Assembly: GCF_003240565.2 (NCBI RefSeq)
Contig: NZ_CP117255.1
Span: 1,674,001-1,738,000 of the forward strand
Source of the DNA: Rhizobium tumorigenes
GTDB lineage: Bacteria; Pseudomonadota; Alphaproteobacteria; Rhizobiales; Rhizobiaceae
Direction of reading: 5' to 3'
DNA length: 64,000 nucleotides
Part shown: in pieces, positions 43,105 to 50,964 of the stretch
Layout of the letters: the number at the start of each line of letters is the position of its first letter
How positions within the stretch are numbered: the first letter of the stretch is position 1
Translations under genes and position numbers: made by a program
The notes under the pieces: model-generated
The model's input: only the letters and a program-made list of their open reading frames with translations
Databases searched by the model: none
What the model was told of the DNA's origin: nothing

Positions 43105-44102
43105 GATGTCAACCCGGTGAGTGCCGAGGCCAGCCGGCGATCCTCTGCCGCATCGGCCGTCAGCCCGAAACGCAGCCACTCCGCTGCATAGTCGAATTTG
43201 CGGACCAAAATGTGATGCCGGCAAAGGTGCTCATGAATTGCACCCGCCCGGCTGTCGGCAACGAGAGCGAACAGATCGGTCCCGCCGATAACCGATAGCC
43301 CCGCGCCGGCAAGCACCGAGCGCAATGCAGCGCTGCGTTCGGCCAGCCGCCTGCCGATTGCCGCCGTATCTCCGGCAAACACTTTGGCCGCCAGCGATAG
43401 CGCCGGACCCGAAACTGCCCAGGGTCCGAGCCAGTCCTCGAAACGTTCCTGCAGGAAGGGACTGGCGATCACGAAACCGAGCCTGATACCGGCCAGCCCG
43501 AAAAACTTTCCAAACGAACGGAAGATTATCAGCTTGTCCATCTGCGAAACCAGCGACGCAAGGCTCGCCTGCGGGTTGCCGTCTGCAAAAGCTTCGTCGA
43601 CCACCAGCCACGCATCCTGCCGGCTAAGTCGATGCTGGAGAGCGACCAGTTGATCGGGCATGTGAACGCGACCATCCGGATTGTTGGGATTGACCACCAC
43701 AACCAGCCCATGCGCGCCCGTCACGCCGTCGAGATCGACGATCTCATCGACCGAAAGGCCGGCGAGCGAAAACACGCGCCTGTACTCGCCATAGGTCGGC
43801 CCCAGCACGGCGACGCGCCTGCCCTCAGCCACCAGACGCGGCAGCAGCTGGATGACCGATTGCGTCCCCGGCACAGGCAACGGCCGGCAATCGCCACTGC
43901 GGTAATAGGTCTGCGCTGACAGCCTGGCGCGTTCCACCAGATACTGGTCCGGCAGCCGGTGCCATGCGCTCGCTTCTATCGGCGGGATCGCCACCGGGTT
44001 GGGGTTGATCCCCGTCGACAGGTCGAGCCAATCGTGGGCCTCGCCGCCGTAGAGATGCGCTGCAGCGGTGATGCCGCCGCCATGGGCGATCCGGCCGCTC
44101 AT
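43101..44102 (-). CDS. cobC: L-threonine-phosphate decarboxylase CobC
   Basis: 333 residues, a PLP-dependent fold-type I enzyme. The PLP lysine is in RSFGKFFGLAGIRLGF, the Asp in WLVVDEAFAD, and NPNNPDGR is the class motif. It supplies the aminopropanol phosphate arm used by CobD. ATGA overlaps on both sides couple it to cobB and cobD. Confidence 0.93.
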   Translation of the reverse strand: MSGRIAHGGGITAAAHLYGGEAHDWLDLSTGINPNPVAIPPIEASAWHRLPDQYLVERARLSAQTYYRSGDCRPLPVPGTQSVIQLLPRLVAEGRRVAVLGPTYGEYRRVFSLAGLSVDEIVDLDGVTGAHGLVVVVNPNNPDGRVHMPDQLVALQHRLSRQDAWLVVDEAFADGNPQASLASLVSQMDKLIIFRSFGKFFGLAGIRLGFVIASPFLQERFEDWLGPWAVSGPALSLAAKVFAGDTAAIGRRLAERSAALRSVLAGAGLSVIGGTDLFALVADSRAGAIHEHLCRHHILVRKFDYAAEWLRFGLTADAAEDRRLASALTGLTS

Positions 44103-45403
44103 CCGGGCTCTCCGGACAGGTCGATCAGGTGCATGTAGGAGCCGGCGACATTGCCGCGCTGCAGGCCTGCCGTGCCGAGATCGGTATCGAGGGCGTCGGT
44201 AACGGCAAACAGCGGGTCGGCATTGCCCTCGGACACCAGCGTCGAATAGTGGAATTCATGCGCTTTCATTGGCGCCTCGAAGAAACTGCCCGGCAATGGC
44301 GTTACGCGACGGTAGCCCAAATGCCGCTTGCGCGTCTCGTAGCTGGTGACGACCGGAAGCAGCCCGAGCATGGCATGGTGCCCACCGGCTGCATCGATCA
44401 GTCCCTCGCCGAGCGTCATGTAGCCGCCGCACTCGCCGAAAATCCTGACGCCACGCTCGGCCGCATCCCGCATGGCGGAGCGAAACGCGCTGGCCGACGC
44501 GATGGTCCCCGCGTTCAACTCCGGATAGCCTCCGGGCAAATAGATGGCATCGGCGTCTGCCACTGGGGCTTCGTCGGCAAGCGGCGAGAAGAACGAGATC
44601 TCCGCGCCGCGTCGCCGCCAGCCCAGCAGCATGTGTTCATAGGAAAAGGCAAAGGCGATGTCGCGGGCGACGGCGATCTTCTGGCCGAGCGGCGCCATGC
44701 GGTGAATGGCGGCGGGAGAAGCCTTGGCACTTCCCGCACCGGCGCGCAGCAGCAGATCGAAATCGCATTCGGCGGAAACAGCCGATGCCGCCCGCTCGAC
44801 AAACTCCTCGAGGCCCGAATGTTCGCCGGCCTGCACCAGCCCCAGATGCCGCTCCGGCACCGCCAGCCCCGGATCGCTGCGCACGACGGCGACGACGGGC
44901 ATGCCGATTGCCCGCAGCGCCTGGCGCAACATCAGTTCGTGGCGAGCGCTGCCGACCCGGTTGAGAATGACACCGACGATGCGGATGTCGGCGCGAAAAT
45001 TGGCAAAGCCGCTAACGAGCGCCGCCACCGATTGCGACGTCCGCGCCGCATCGACGACGAAAACCACCGGCAGAGACAGCATTGCCGCCAGATCGGCCGC
45101 GGTCCCATGACCATCGGCAGCACCGTCGAAGAGGCCCATCATCGCCTCGACCACCAGCATCCTGCCGCCTTCCCGGTGGAGGGCGGCATTGGCGGCGATC
45201 AGTTCCGGGCGCATGCCCCAGGGGTCGAAATTGAGACAGGTCGTCCCGCTTGCCGCCGCATGGAAGGCTGGATCAATATAATCGGGTCCGGCCTTGCCCG
45301 GCGCCACGGCAACGCCCCGGTTGCGCAGCGCCCGCAAGAGCCCCAGCGTTATCGTCGTCTTGCCCGACCCGGAGGACGGCGCCGAAATCAACAGCCCGCT
45401 CAT
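44099..45403 (-). CDS. cobB: Hydrogenobyrinate a,c-diamide synthase CobB
   Basis: 434 residues. An N-terminal P-loop ATPase domain (SAPSSGSGKTTITLGLLRAL) is followed by a glutamine amidotransferase domain with the Cys in IFGECGGYMTLGEG and the C-terminal His in KAHEFHYS. It amidates side chains a and c of the corrin ring with glutamine and ATP. Coupled to cobA and cobC by ATGA overlaps. Confidence 0.94.
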   Translation of the reverse strand: MSGLLISAPSSGSGKTTITLGLLRALRNRGVAVAPGKAGPDYIDPAFHAAASGTTCLNFDPWGMRPELIAANAALHREGGRMLVVEAMMGLFDGAADGHGTAADLAAMLSLPVVFVVDAARTSQSVAALVSGFANFRADIRIVGVILNRVGSARHELMLRQALRAIGMPVVAVVRSDPGLAVPERHLGLVQAGEHSGLEEFVERAASAVSAECDFDLLLRAGAGSAKASPAAIHRMAPLGQKIAVARDIAFAFSYEHMLLGWRRRGAEISFFSPLADEAPVADADAIYLPGGYPELNAGTIASASAFRSAMRDAAERGVRIFGECGGYMTLGEGLIDAAGGHHAMLGLLPVVTSYETRKRHLGYRRVTPLPGSFFEAPMKAHEFHYSTLVSEGNADPLFAVTDALDTDLGTAGLQRGNVAGSYMHLIDLSGEPG

Positions 45404-46239
45404 GCCCGCACCTCTCTCGGTTCGCCGATGCTTTCAGGCACCAGCGTGCGCCCGGAGAGTGCGCCCAGCCAATCCAGCGATTGCCGCAGGTCGACCACCG
45501 CGCCGATGACGACGATGGCAGGCGGCAGGAGGCCTGCGCTTGCAACATCCGCCTCGGCAGATCCGAGCGTCGTCTCCAGCACCTGCTGGCGCGGTGTCGA
45601 TGCATTGCAGACAAAGGCGACAGGCTCGCGCGGCGACCGGCCGGCAGCAATGAGGTTGGCGACGATCTGGGAGATGTGTTTCATCGCCATGTAGATGACG
45701 ATTACCGGCGACCCCTTGCCGATCGCCTGCCAGTCGATGGCATCCGGCACCAGCCCGGACGAATCATGGCCGGTCAGGAACGTGACGGCATGATTGACGT
45801 CGCGGTGGGTCACCGGAATACCGGCATAGGCAAGTCCACCGATCCCGGCAGTGACGCCCGGCACGATTCGGAACGGAATGCCATGCTCGACGAGCATCAG
45901 CGCCTCCTCGCCACCACGCCCGAAGACGAAGGGGTCCCCGCCCTTAAGCCGCAGCACGCGCTTGCCGGACTGCGCCAGTTCGACCAGCCGCAGCGAGATA
46001 TCGCGCTGCTTTGCAGAAGGCTTGCCCCCGCGCTTGCCGGCATATTCGAGCACGGCACCGGCACCGGCGAGCCTCAAACAGGCATCGTCGACCAACGCAT
46101 CGTGGACGATGACATCAGCCTCCGCCATCGCCTTGGCCGCCAGCAGCGTCAGCAAGCCCGGATCGCCCGGCCCCGCCCCGGCCAGCCAGACGCTGCCCGG
46201 CTCAAGGGTTGGCAATGTGGAAAACAGGGTTTGGCTCAT
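45400..46239 (-). CDS. cobA: Uroporphyrinogen-III C-methyltransferase CobA
   Basis: 279 residues. It adds two methyl groups from SAM to uroporphyrinogen III, giving precorrin-2, the entry to the cobalamin and siroheme routes. Motifs: VWLAGAGPGDPGLLTLLA, RLKGGDPFVFGRGGEE and the PGVTAGIGGLAYAGIPVTHR loop. First gene of the cobABCD unit. No cobalamin riboswitch is visible in the 87 bp upstream. Confidence 0.95.
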   Translation of the reverse strand: MSQTLFSTLPTLEPGSVWLAGAGPGDPGLLTLLAAKAMAEADVIVHDALVDDACLRLAGAGAVLEYAGKRGGKPSAKQRDISLRLVELAQSGKRVLRLKGGDPFVFGRGGEEALMLVEHGIPFRIVPGVTAGIGGLAYAGIPVTHRDVNHAVTFLTGHDSSGLVPDAIDWQAIGKGSPVIVIYMAMKHISQIVANLIAAGRSPREPVAFVCNASTPRQQVLETTLGSAEADVASAGLLPPAIVVIGAVVDLRQSLDWLGALSGRTLVPESIGEPREVRA

Positions 46240-46326
46240 GCGGCTGTGTTAGGCGTGGGAGGGCGGAATTGCAATATTGCGGCAGAAAATCGAACGGGCC
46301 GAAAAGGTGCCATAACGCGGTGATCG

Positions 46327-46707
46327 CTACGCGGCGATATTCGACCTGATCAAAACGCCATCCGGCAAGAACATGCCGTCAAATGTATTTCCGGAAACGT
46401 TCGCGGCACCAATGTTCGGCATTTTCATAAATTTTGCCATCGACCGAACGACGGATTTGGTGTCGGCGGTAAACTCCACCATCCCGACATCGAGGCCGCC
46501 GAGATCATCGCGATGTTTCGATATCGTATCCGCGACGGTATGATAGAACGCTCGCTTGTCGGTGACAGACTTCGCTGGAACGATCCAGAGTTTCCAGCTT
46601 TCGGCTTCAGAAAAATTAACCCACATCGCGAAGCGTGGATTGACCGGAGTCTCGTCCAGATACCTGACCAGATCTTGACCACTCTTCACCATCGTTCCCT
46701 GATCCAT
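46327..46707 (-). CDS. Unrecognised partner of the HEPN protein
   Basis: 126 residues from ATG 46707, with GGAGGAG 8 bases before it. It begins inside the end of the HEPN gene (22-bp overlap), so the two are translationally coupled. The protein is mixed alpha/beta (RFAMWVNFSEAESWKLWIVP, AFYHTVADTISKHRDD, DGMFLPDGVLIRSNIAA), with no signal or membrane segment. It is not a recognisable MNT nucleotidyltransferase or classical antitoxin. By position it could be the regulator, antidote or effector partner of the HEPN protein; this is inference. Confidence 0.6.
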   Translation of the reverse strand: MDQGTMVKSGQDLVRYLDETPVNPRFAMWVNFSEAESWKLWIVPAKSVTDKRAFYHTVADTISKHRDDLGGLDVGMVEFTADTKSVVRSMAKFMKMPNIGAANVSGNTFDGMFLPDGVLIRSNIAA

Positions 46708-47108
46708 GGCAGAACTCCTCCGGTTTCATCCGTCACGGCGGCGATCATCAACTGCGCCGTGCCCAGATCCTTTAAGCCGTATCGATCGTCAAGCTTCCAC
46801 TCGCAAACGATCGCCCAATTCACGGCGAAATCGTTATTGGCATCCTGCGCTTGCTTCAATTCGGCCGACAGGCCGGCAACCCTGACTAGCTTTTGTAGAT
46901 CATGATCATATATCGACCTTACAAAATTAAGCTCGGGAATCGTTTCCGCTGATATCTGCTTCGCTATGCAAGCTTTAAGCCCGATCTCTACCGCATATCC
47001 CGCTAAATAGTAAGCATTCGACGCACTGCGATGCTCCAACAGCAACTGGGCATCGTTGATCTTTGCTTGAGCAACACGCTGGAGCTCGTCGCGCCTCACA
47101 GCGGACAT
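46686..47108 (-). CDS. HEPN-domain protein, putative ribonuclease or toxin
   Basis: 140 residues. The first helices (AKINDAQLLLEHRSASNAYYLAGYAV) and EIGLKACIAKQI fit the HEPN fold. An R-x4-H motif, Arg64 to His69 (RSIYDH), is the signature of catalytically active HEPN ribonucleases found in toxin-antitoxin, Abi and CRISPR effectors. It overlaps the next gene by 22 bp. The pair sits between cobA and a nucleoside hydrolase, in DNA with more A+T than the cob genes, suggesting it was inserted. Not every HEPN protein is a toxin, so the role is inferred. Confidence 0.75.
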   Translation of the reverse strand: MSAVRRDELQRVAQAKINDAQLLLEHRSASNAYYLAGYAVEIGLKACIAKQISAETIPELNFVRSIYDHDLQKLVRVAGLSAELKQAQDANNDFAVNWAIVCEWKLDDRYGLKDLGTAQLMIAAVTDETGGVLPWIRERW

Positions 47109-47325
47109 CCAGGGAAGCCCAAAGACTTAACTGACATCTCAGGCTCCCCGGTCAAAACATGAACGCATTTTAGTCCAAACGGTCAGCGATATCCCTCGTC
47201 GCACCGATCATGAACAACTCATACCACACAAGGCTATTGCAACTATAGCGCTATATGAGGAGTAATATTATCCATCCATGTCCTTGGGTGAAAGCTGCGC
47301 CCGCAGGTCCCACGCCCCTACCCCA

Positions 47326-48273
47326 TCACCCCACAATCACGTCCCGGATCAGGTCCACGACCTTCTCCGACTCGATCCCGACGCACACCGTCTGGCTCGG
47401 CAGTCCGTCCCAGTGGCCCGGGGGGAAGTGGCGGCCGTCGGGCTTGACGATGGTCTGGCCATCGGCGATGCCGCCGCAGACGACGCGCACGGCACCTGAT
47501 ATCGACGTGAAGAGGTTCGGTGCGACGATATAGGCGCTGGCGCAGCTGTCGTGCACCATCATGCCGTCCTCGACCGCGTGCTTGTAGAAATCGATATAGG
47601 ACTGCGAGAGGTCGGCGAGCAGCTGCACGTCCTTGCCGCCAGCCTTGGCCATGTCGGCGAGATAGCTGCGGCTCATGGTGGTGATAGCTGTCACGTCGAG
47701 ACCGATCAGCACGACCTTCCATTCGGCCATCATGACGGCGTCCGCAGCCTCCGGGTCGCCGTAGATATTGGCTTCCGCCACCGGCGAGACATTGCCCGGC
47801 ACGTAGAAGGCGCCGCCCATGATGACGACATCCTTTACCAGCCCGGCAATCGCCGGATCGTGTTTCAGCGCCAGCGCCAGGTTGGTCATCCGACCGACGG
47901 CGACAAGCCGTACTTCGCCGGGATTGGCCCGGACGGTATCGATGATGAACTGGTAGGCCGGGCGCGGATCGACGGGAAGATCTATGGTTGCCGGCACGTC
48001 GATATCGCCGAGACCGTTGACGCCGTGCACATGCGTCGGCCAGCCATGCTCCTTGCGCGACGGATCGAAGGTGGCGTCGGCGCCGCGCGCGACCGGGCAT
48101 TCGAAGCCCCATTCACGCTTCAGGAACAGCGCATTGCGCGTTGTCGTGTCGACCGAGGCATTGCCGAAGATGGTGGTGACGCCGATCAGGTCGATCTCGG
48201 GATGACGGTGCAGGAAAAGCAGCGCCATAGCGTCGTCGACGCCGGGATCAGTGTCGTAAATGACCTTGTGCAT
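47326..48273 (-). CDS. Inosine/uridine-type nucleoside hydrolase
   Basis: 315 residues. The calcium-binding DxDxxxDD motif is IYDTDPGVDDAMALL at the N-terminus, with the second Asp site in HDSCASAYIV and the DVVIMGGAFYVPGN loop. It hydrolyses ribonucleosides to base and ribose. AAGGAA precedes the ATG at 48273. Its position within the cob region has no obvious pathway link, though base salvage for the lower ligand is conceivable. Confidence 0.92.
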   Translation of the reverse strand: MHKVIYDTDPGVDDAMALLFLHRHPEIDLIGVTTIFGNASVDTTTRNALFLKREWGFECPVARGADATFDPSRKEHGWPTHVHGVNGLGDIDVPATIDLPVDPRPAYQFIIDTVRANPGEVRLVAVGRMTNLALALKHDPAIAGLVKDVVIMGGAFYVPGNVSPVAEANIYGDPEAADAVMMAEWKVVLIGLDVTAITTMSRSYLADMAKAGGKDVQLLADLSQSYIDFYKHAVEDGMMVHDSCASAYIVAPNLFTSISGAVRVVCGGIADGQTIVKPDGRHFPPGHWDGLPSQTVCVGIESEKVVDLIRDVIVG

Positions 48274-48400
48274 GGAAATTCCTTATCGCGGCACGGAGCC
48301 GGCAGCCATCTCGGCCAGCGGCGAAAGACGTCACCATACCGGCGCCGGGCGGTTTCGCAATATCGCAGATGCGCGGCCGGTCGGTCGTCCAGCATGAAAT

Positions 48401-48820
48401 TCAAACGACGGCGGCAATTGCCACGGTGGCGAGTGCGGATTTGAGTTTCGGCACAATGAGTACGGCCTCTGGCTCCGCCCCGGCCAGCGCCGCAGCCTCC
48501 GCGACACCATGGCAACCGACGAGAGAAAAAATCTTGTCGGAGGGATTTTGCAGCCGGGGCGTCTCGCGCTCAAGCCGCTCGGCATCGAAAAACAGCGCTG
48601 GAATGCCGTAATAGGCCGCAACTGCAAGGATCGCCGGCTCCTTCGCCTTGCCGTCGATCGAGGCTAGCGCCTGGAGGTCACGGGCATCGAGAGCAGCTCC
48701 GGCGAGGGCGCGCTTTGCCAGTGCCAGCAACTCGCCTTCCGGTGCTCCGCTCTCGCAGCCCATGCCGATCACAAGGCGGGACCTGCCGGACGATTGCCGA
48801 TCGGAAGACGAATGGGTCAC
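48401..48820 (-). CDS. cobE: Cobalamin biosynthesis protein CobE (CbiG C-terminal domain)
   Basis: 139 residues, beginning with GTG at 48820. The CbiG_C fold is recognised by LVIGMGCESGAPEGELLALA, LASIDGKAKEPAILAVAAYYG and KLKSALATVAIA. CobE is needed for the aerobic pathway in Pseudomonas denitrificans, probably binding precorrin intermediates. Usually it is next to cobGHIJKLM; those genes are not in this window. Confidence 0.85.
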   Translation of the reverse strand: MTHSSSDRQSSGRSRLVIGMGCESGAPEGELLALAKRALAGAALDARDLQALASIDGKAKEPAILAVAAYYGIPALFFDAERLERETPRLQNPSDKIFSLVGCHGVAEAAALAGAEPEAVLIVPKLKSALATVAIAAVV

Positions 48821-48960
48821 GCAGGGTCTCTTCGGTAAGGATCGCGATCTGTCTAGGCTGCAGCGCGGCTCACGTCAATTTTCATCGCCCCCGCAAACAA
48901 CGATTGCAGCAGGCAGGCGCGGGTGCCAGAAGACGCTCCAGTGAAATCGGGTGGCCCGCC

Positions 48961-49746
48961 GTGCAAGACATCTCCCTTCAACTGCTCCTGCTACTGTTCA
49001 TGGCGGCATTCTTTGCCGGCTTCGTCGATTCGATTGCCGGCGGCGGCGGATTGATCACCGTGCCGGCCATGCTGATCGCGGGCATACCGCCACTGCAGAC
49101 GCTCGGCACCAACAAGCTGCAAAGCATCTGCGGCTCGGCCTCGGCGACCATTGCCTACGCCCGCAAGGGCCATGTGCAACTGCGCGAGCAGGTGCCGATG
49201 GCAGCCATGGCGGCACTCGGCGGCGTGCTAGGCGCGCTGTTGGCGACGGTCATGCCGGCAGATCTGCTGCGCATCATCATGCCCTTCCTGCTGATAGCCA
49301 TCGCCCTCTATTTCGCGCTGAAGCCCAACATCAGCGATGTCGAGACCCACAGGCGGATGACGGCGCTGATGTTCGGCCTGACCGTCGTACCACTGGTCGG
49401 CTTCTACGACGGCGCGTTCGGTCCCGGCACCGGATCGTTTTTCATGCTTGGCTTCGTCAGCCTCGCCGGCTTCGGCCTGTTGAAGGCGACCGCCCATACC
49501 AAGCTGTTGAACTTCGGCTCCAATTTCGGAGCGCTTGTGGTCTTCCTGTTTTCCGGCGCCATCCTCTGGAAAATCGGCATCCTGATGGGCATCGGCCAGT
49601 TCCTCGGCGCCCAGGTCGGGTCGCGGCTTGCCATGCGCATCGGTGCGAAAGTCATCAAGCCTCTGCTGGTGGTCGTCTGCGTCGCCTTCGCGATCAAGCT
49701 TCTGGCCGATCCGAACAACCCTGTCAGGCTATGGCTCGGCTACTGA
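48961..49746 (+). CDS. TSUP (TauE/SafE) family membrane transporter
   Basis: About 261 residues from a GTG at 48961; the open frame reaches back to 48715 without protein character. Eight or so hydrophobic helices and the two-fold TSUP motif (FVDSIAGGGGLITVPAMLI; FYDGAFGPGTGSFFMLGF) are clear. The family exports or imports sulfur-containing organic anions. The divergent location beside cobE is seen in related genomes, but a cobalamin link is speculative. The start has only a weak ribosome site. Confidence 0.85.
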   Translation: MQDISLQLLLLLFMAAFFAGFVDSIAGGGGLITVPAMLIAGIPPLQTLGTNKLQSICGSASATIAYARKGHVQLREQVPMAAMAALGGVLGALLATVMPADLLRIIMPFLLIAIALYFALKPNISDVETHRRMTALMFGLTVVPLVGFYDGAFGPGTGSFFMLGFVSLAGFGLLKATAHTKLLNFGSNFGALVVFLFSGAILWKIGILMGIGQFLGAQVGSRLAMRIGAKVIKPLLVVVCVAFAIKLLADPNNPVRLWLGY

Positions 49747-49764
49747 GAGCTCAGCGGACGCCGA

Positions 49765-50190
49765 TCAGAACAGCGCCAGCAACAGCGCGCCGCTGGCAAT
49801 CAGCGCGACGCCGAGCCAGTTGACCACTCCAAGCTTTTCACCGAGGAAGACGACGCCGAAGATGGCGACCAGCACGATCGACAACTTGTCGATGGGCGCG
49901 ACGCGGGCGGCATCGCCAAGCTTCAGGGCCCGGAAATAGGCGATCCAGGAGCCGCCGGTGGCAAGGCCCGACAGGCCGAGGAACAGCCAAGTCTTGGCCG
50001 AAATCGTCGACGGCGCCTGCCATTGGCCGGTGGCGGTGACGATGGCGGCAAGGATAACGATGATCACCATGGTTCGGATCAGCGTCGCGAGGTCCGAATT
50101 GACGCCGGAGATGCCGATCTTGGCGAAGATCGCGGTCAGCGCTGCAAAGGCGGCTGACAGGATCGCCCAAAAGACCCAGCTCTGCGTCAT
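49765..50190 (-). CDS. EamA/DMT-family small membrane protein
   Basis: 141 residues with a single EamA repeat of about five helices (AILSAAFAALTAIFAKIGI, WLFLGLSGLATGGSWIAYF, VVNWLGVALIASGALLLALF). Full drug/metabolite transporters have two such repeats, so this one probably dimerises. The ATG at 50190 overlaps the cobO stop (TGATG), so it is coupled to cobO. Substrate unknown. Confidence 0.85.
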   Translation of the reverse strand: MTQSWVFWAILSAAFAALTAIFAKIGISGVNSDLATLIRTMVIIVILAAIVTATGQWQAPSTISAKTWLFLGLSGLATGGSWIAYFRALKLGDAARVAPIDKLSIVLVAIFGVVFLGEKLGVVNWLGVALIASGALLLALF

Positions 50191-50837
50191 CAATATTCCA
50201 CTCCGGCCTGCCCCTTGATACCGGAGCGGAACGGATGCTTAATCAGTTCCATCTCGGTCACCAGGTCGGCGATCTCGAAGAGTTCTTCCTTGGCATTGCG
50301 GCCGGTCAGCACGACATGCGTCATATAGGGCTTTTCCGTCTTCAGAAACGCGATGACCTCGACCAGATCGAGATAATCGTAGCGCAGCGCGATGTTGATC
50401 TCGTCGAGCAGCACCATCGAGTTGCGCTCGTCGCGGATCAACTCCTTGGCCTTTTCCCACGCAGCACCCGCCGCTGCCACGTCGCGGGCTCGGTCCTGCG
50501 TCTCCCAGGTGAACCCCTCGCCCATGGTGTGGAAGGCGCATATATCCGAGAAATGCTTCTCGATCAGGTCGCGCTCGCCCGTCCACATCGCGCCCTTGAT
50601 GAACTGCACGACCGCGGAACGCTTGCCGTGGGCAATATGGCGAAAGATCATCCCGAAAGCCGCCGAGGACTTGCCCTTGCCCTTGCCGGTGTGAACGATG
50701 ATCAGTCCCTTGTCGCCGCTCTTCGTCGCCATGATCTTGTCGCGCGCCGCCTTCTTCTTCGCCATCTTCTCGGCATGGCGGCTGTCGTCGGCGACAGGTG
50801 CAGGCGATGTCACGCCGTCGGTGGTTTCTTCGTTCAT
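50190..50837 (-). CDS. cobO: Cob(I)yrinic acid a,c-diamide adenosyltransferase CobO
   Basis: 215 residues. The ATP-binding P-loop is VHTGKGKGKSSAAFG, and NSMVLLDEINIALRYDYLDL and VVLTGRNAKEELFEIADLVT are family motifs. It adds the 5'-deoxyadenosyl group to the cobalt of the corrinoid. It follows cobN by 127 bp on the same strand. Confidence 0.94.
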   Translation of the reverse strand: MNEETTDGVTSPAPVADDSRHAEKMAKKKAARDKIMATKSGDKGLIIVHTGKGKGKSSAAFGMIFRHIAHGKRSAVVQFIKGAMWTGERDLIEKHFSDICAFHTMGEGFTWETQDRARDVAAAGAAWEKAKELIRDERNSMVLLDEINIALRYDYLDLVEVIAFLKTEKPYMTHVVLTGRNAKEELFEIADLVTEMELIKHPFRSGIKGQAGVEY

Positions 50838-50964
50838 GTCTGTCGTCCTGAAATGTCCGGCATGCGCGCCAAGGTTCCGCCGCGCCCGAGATAGAGAACA
50901 ATCTGCGGCCAGCTATTTGTTGTCATTGTGTGCGGCAAGCTCGCCAGCCTCTTTGCAGCGGCTT

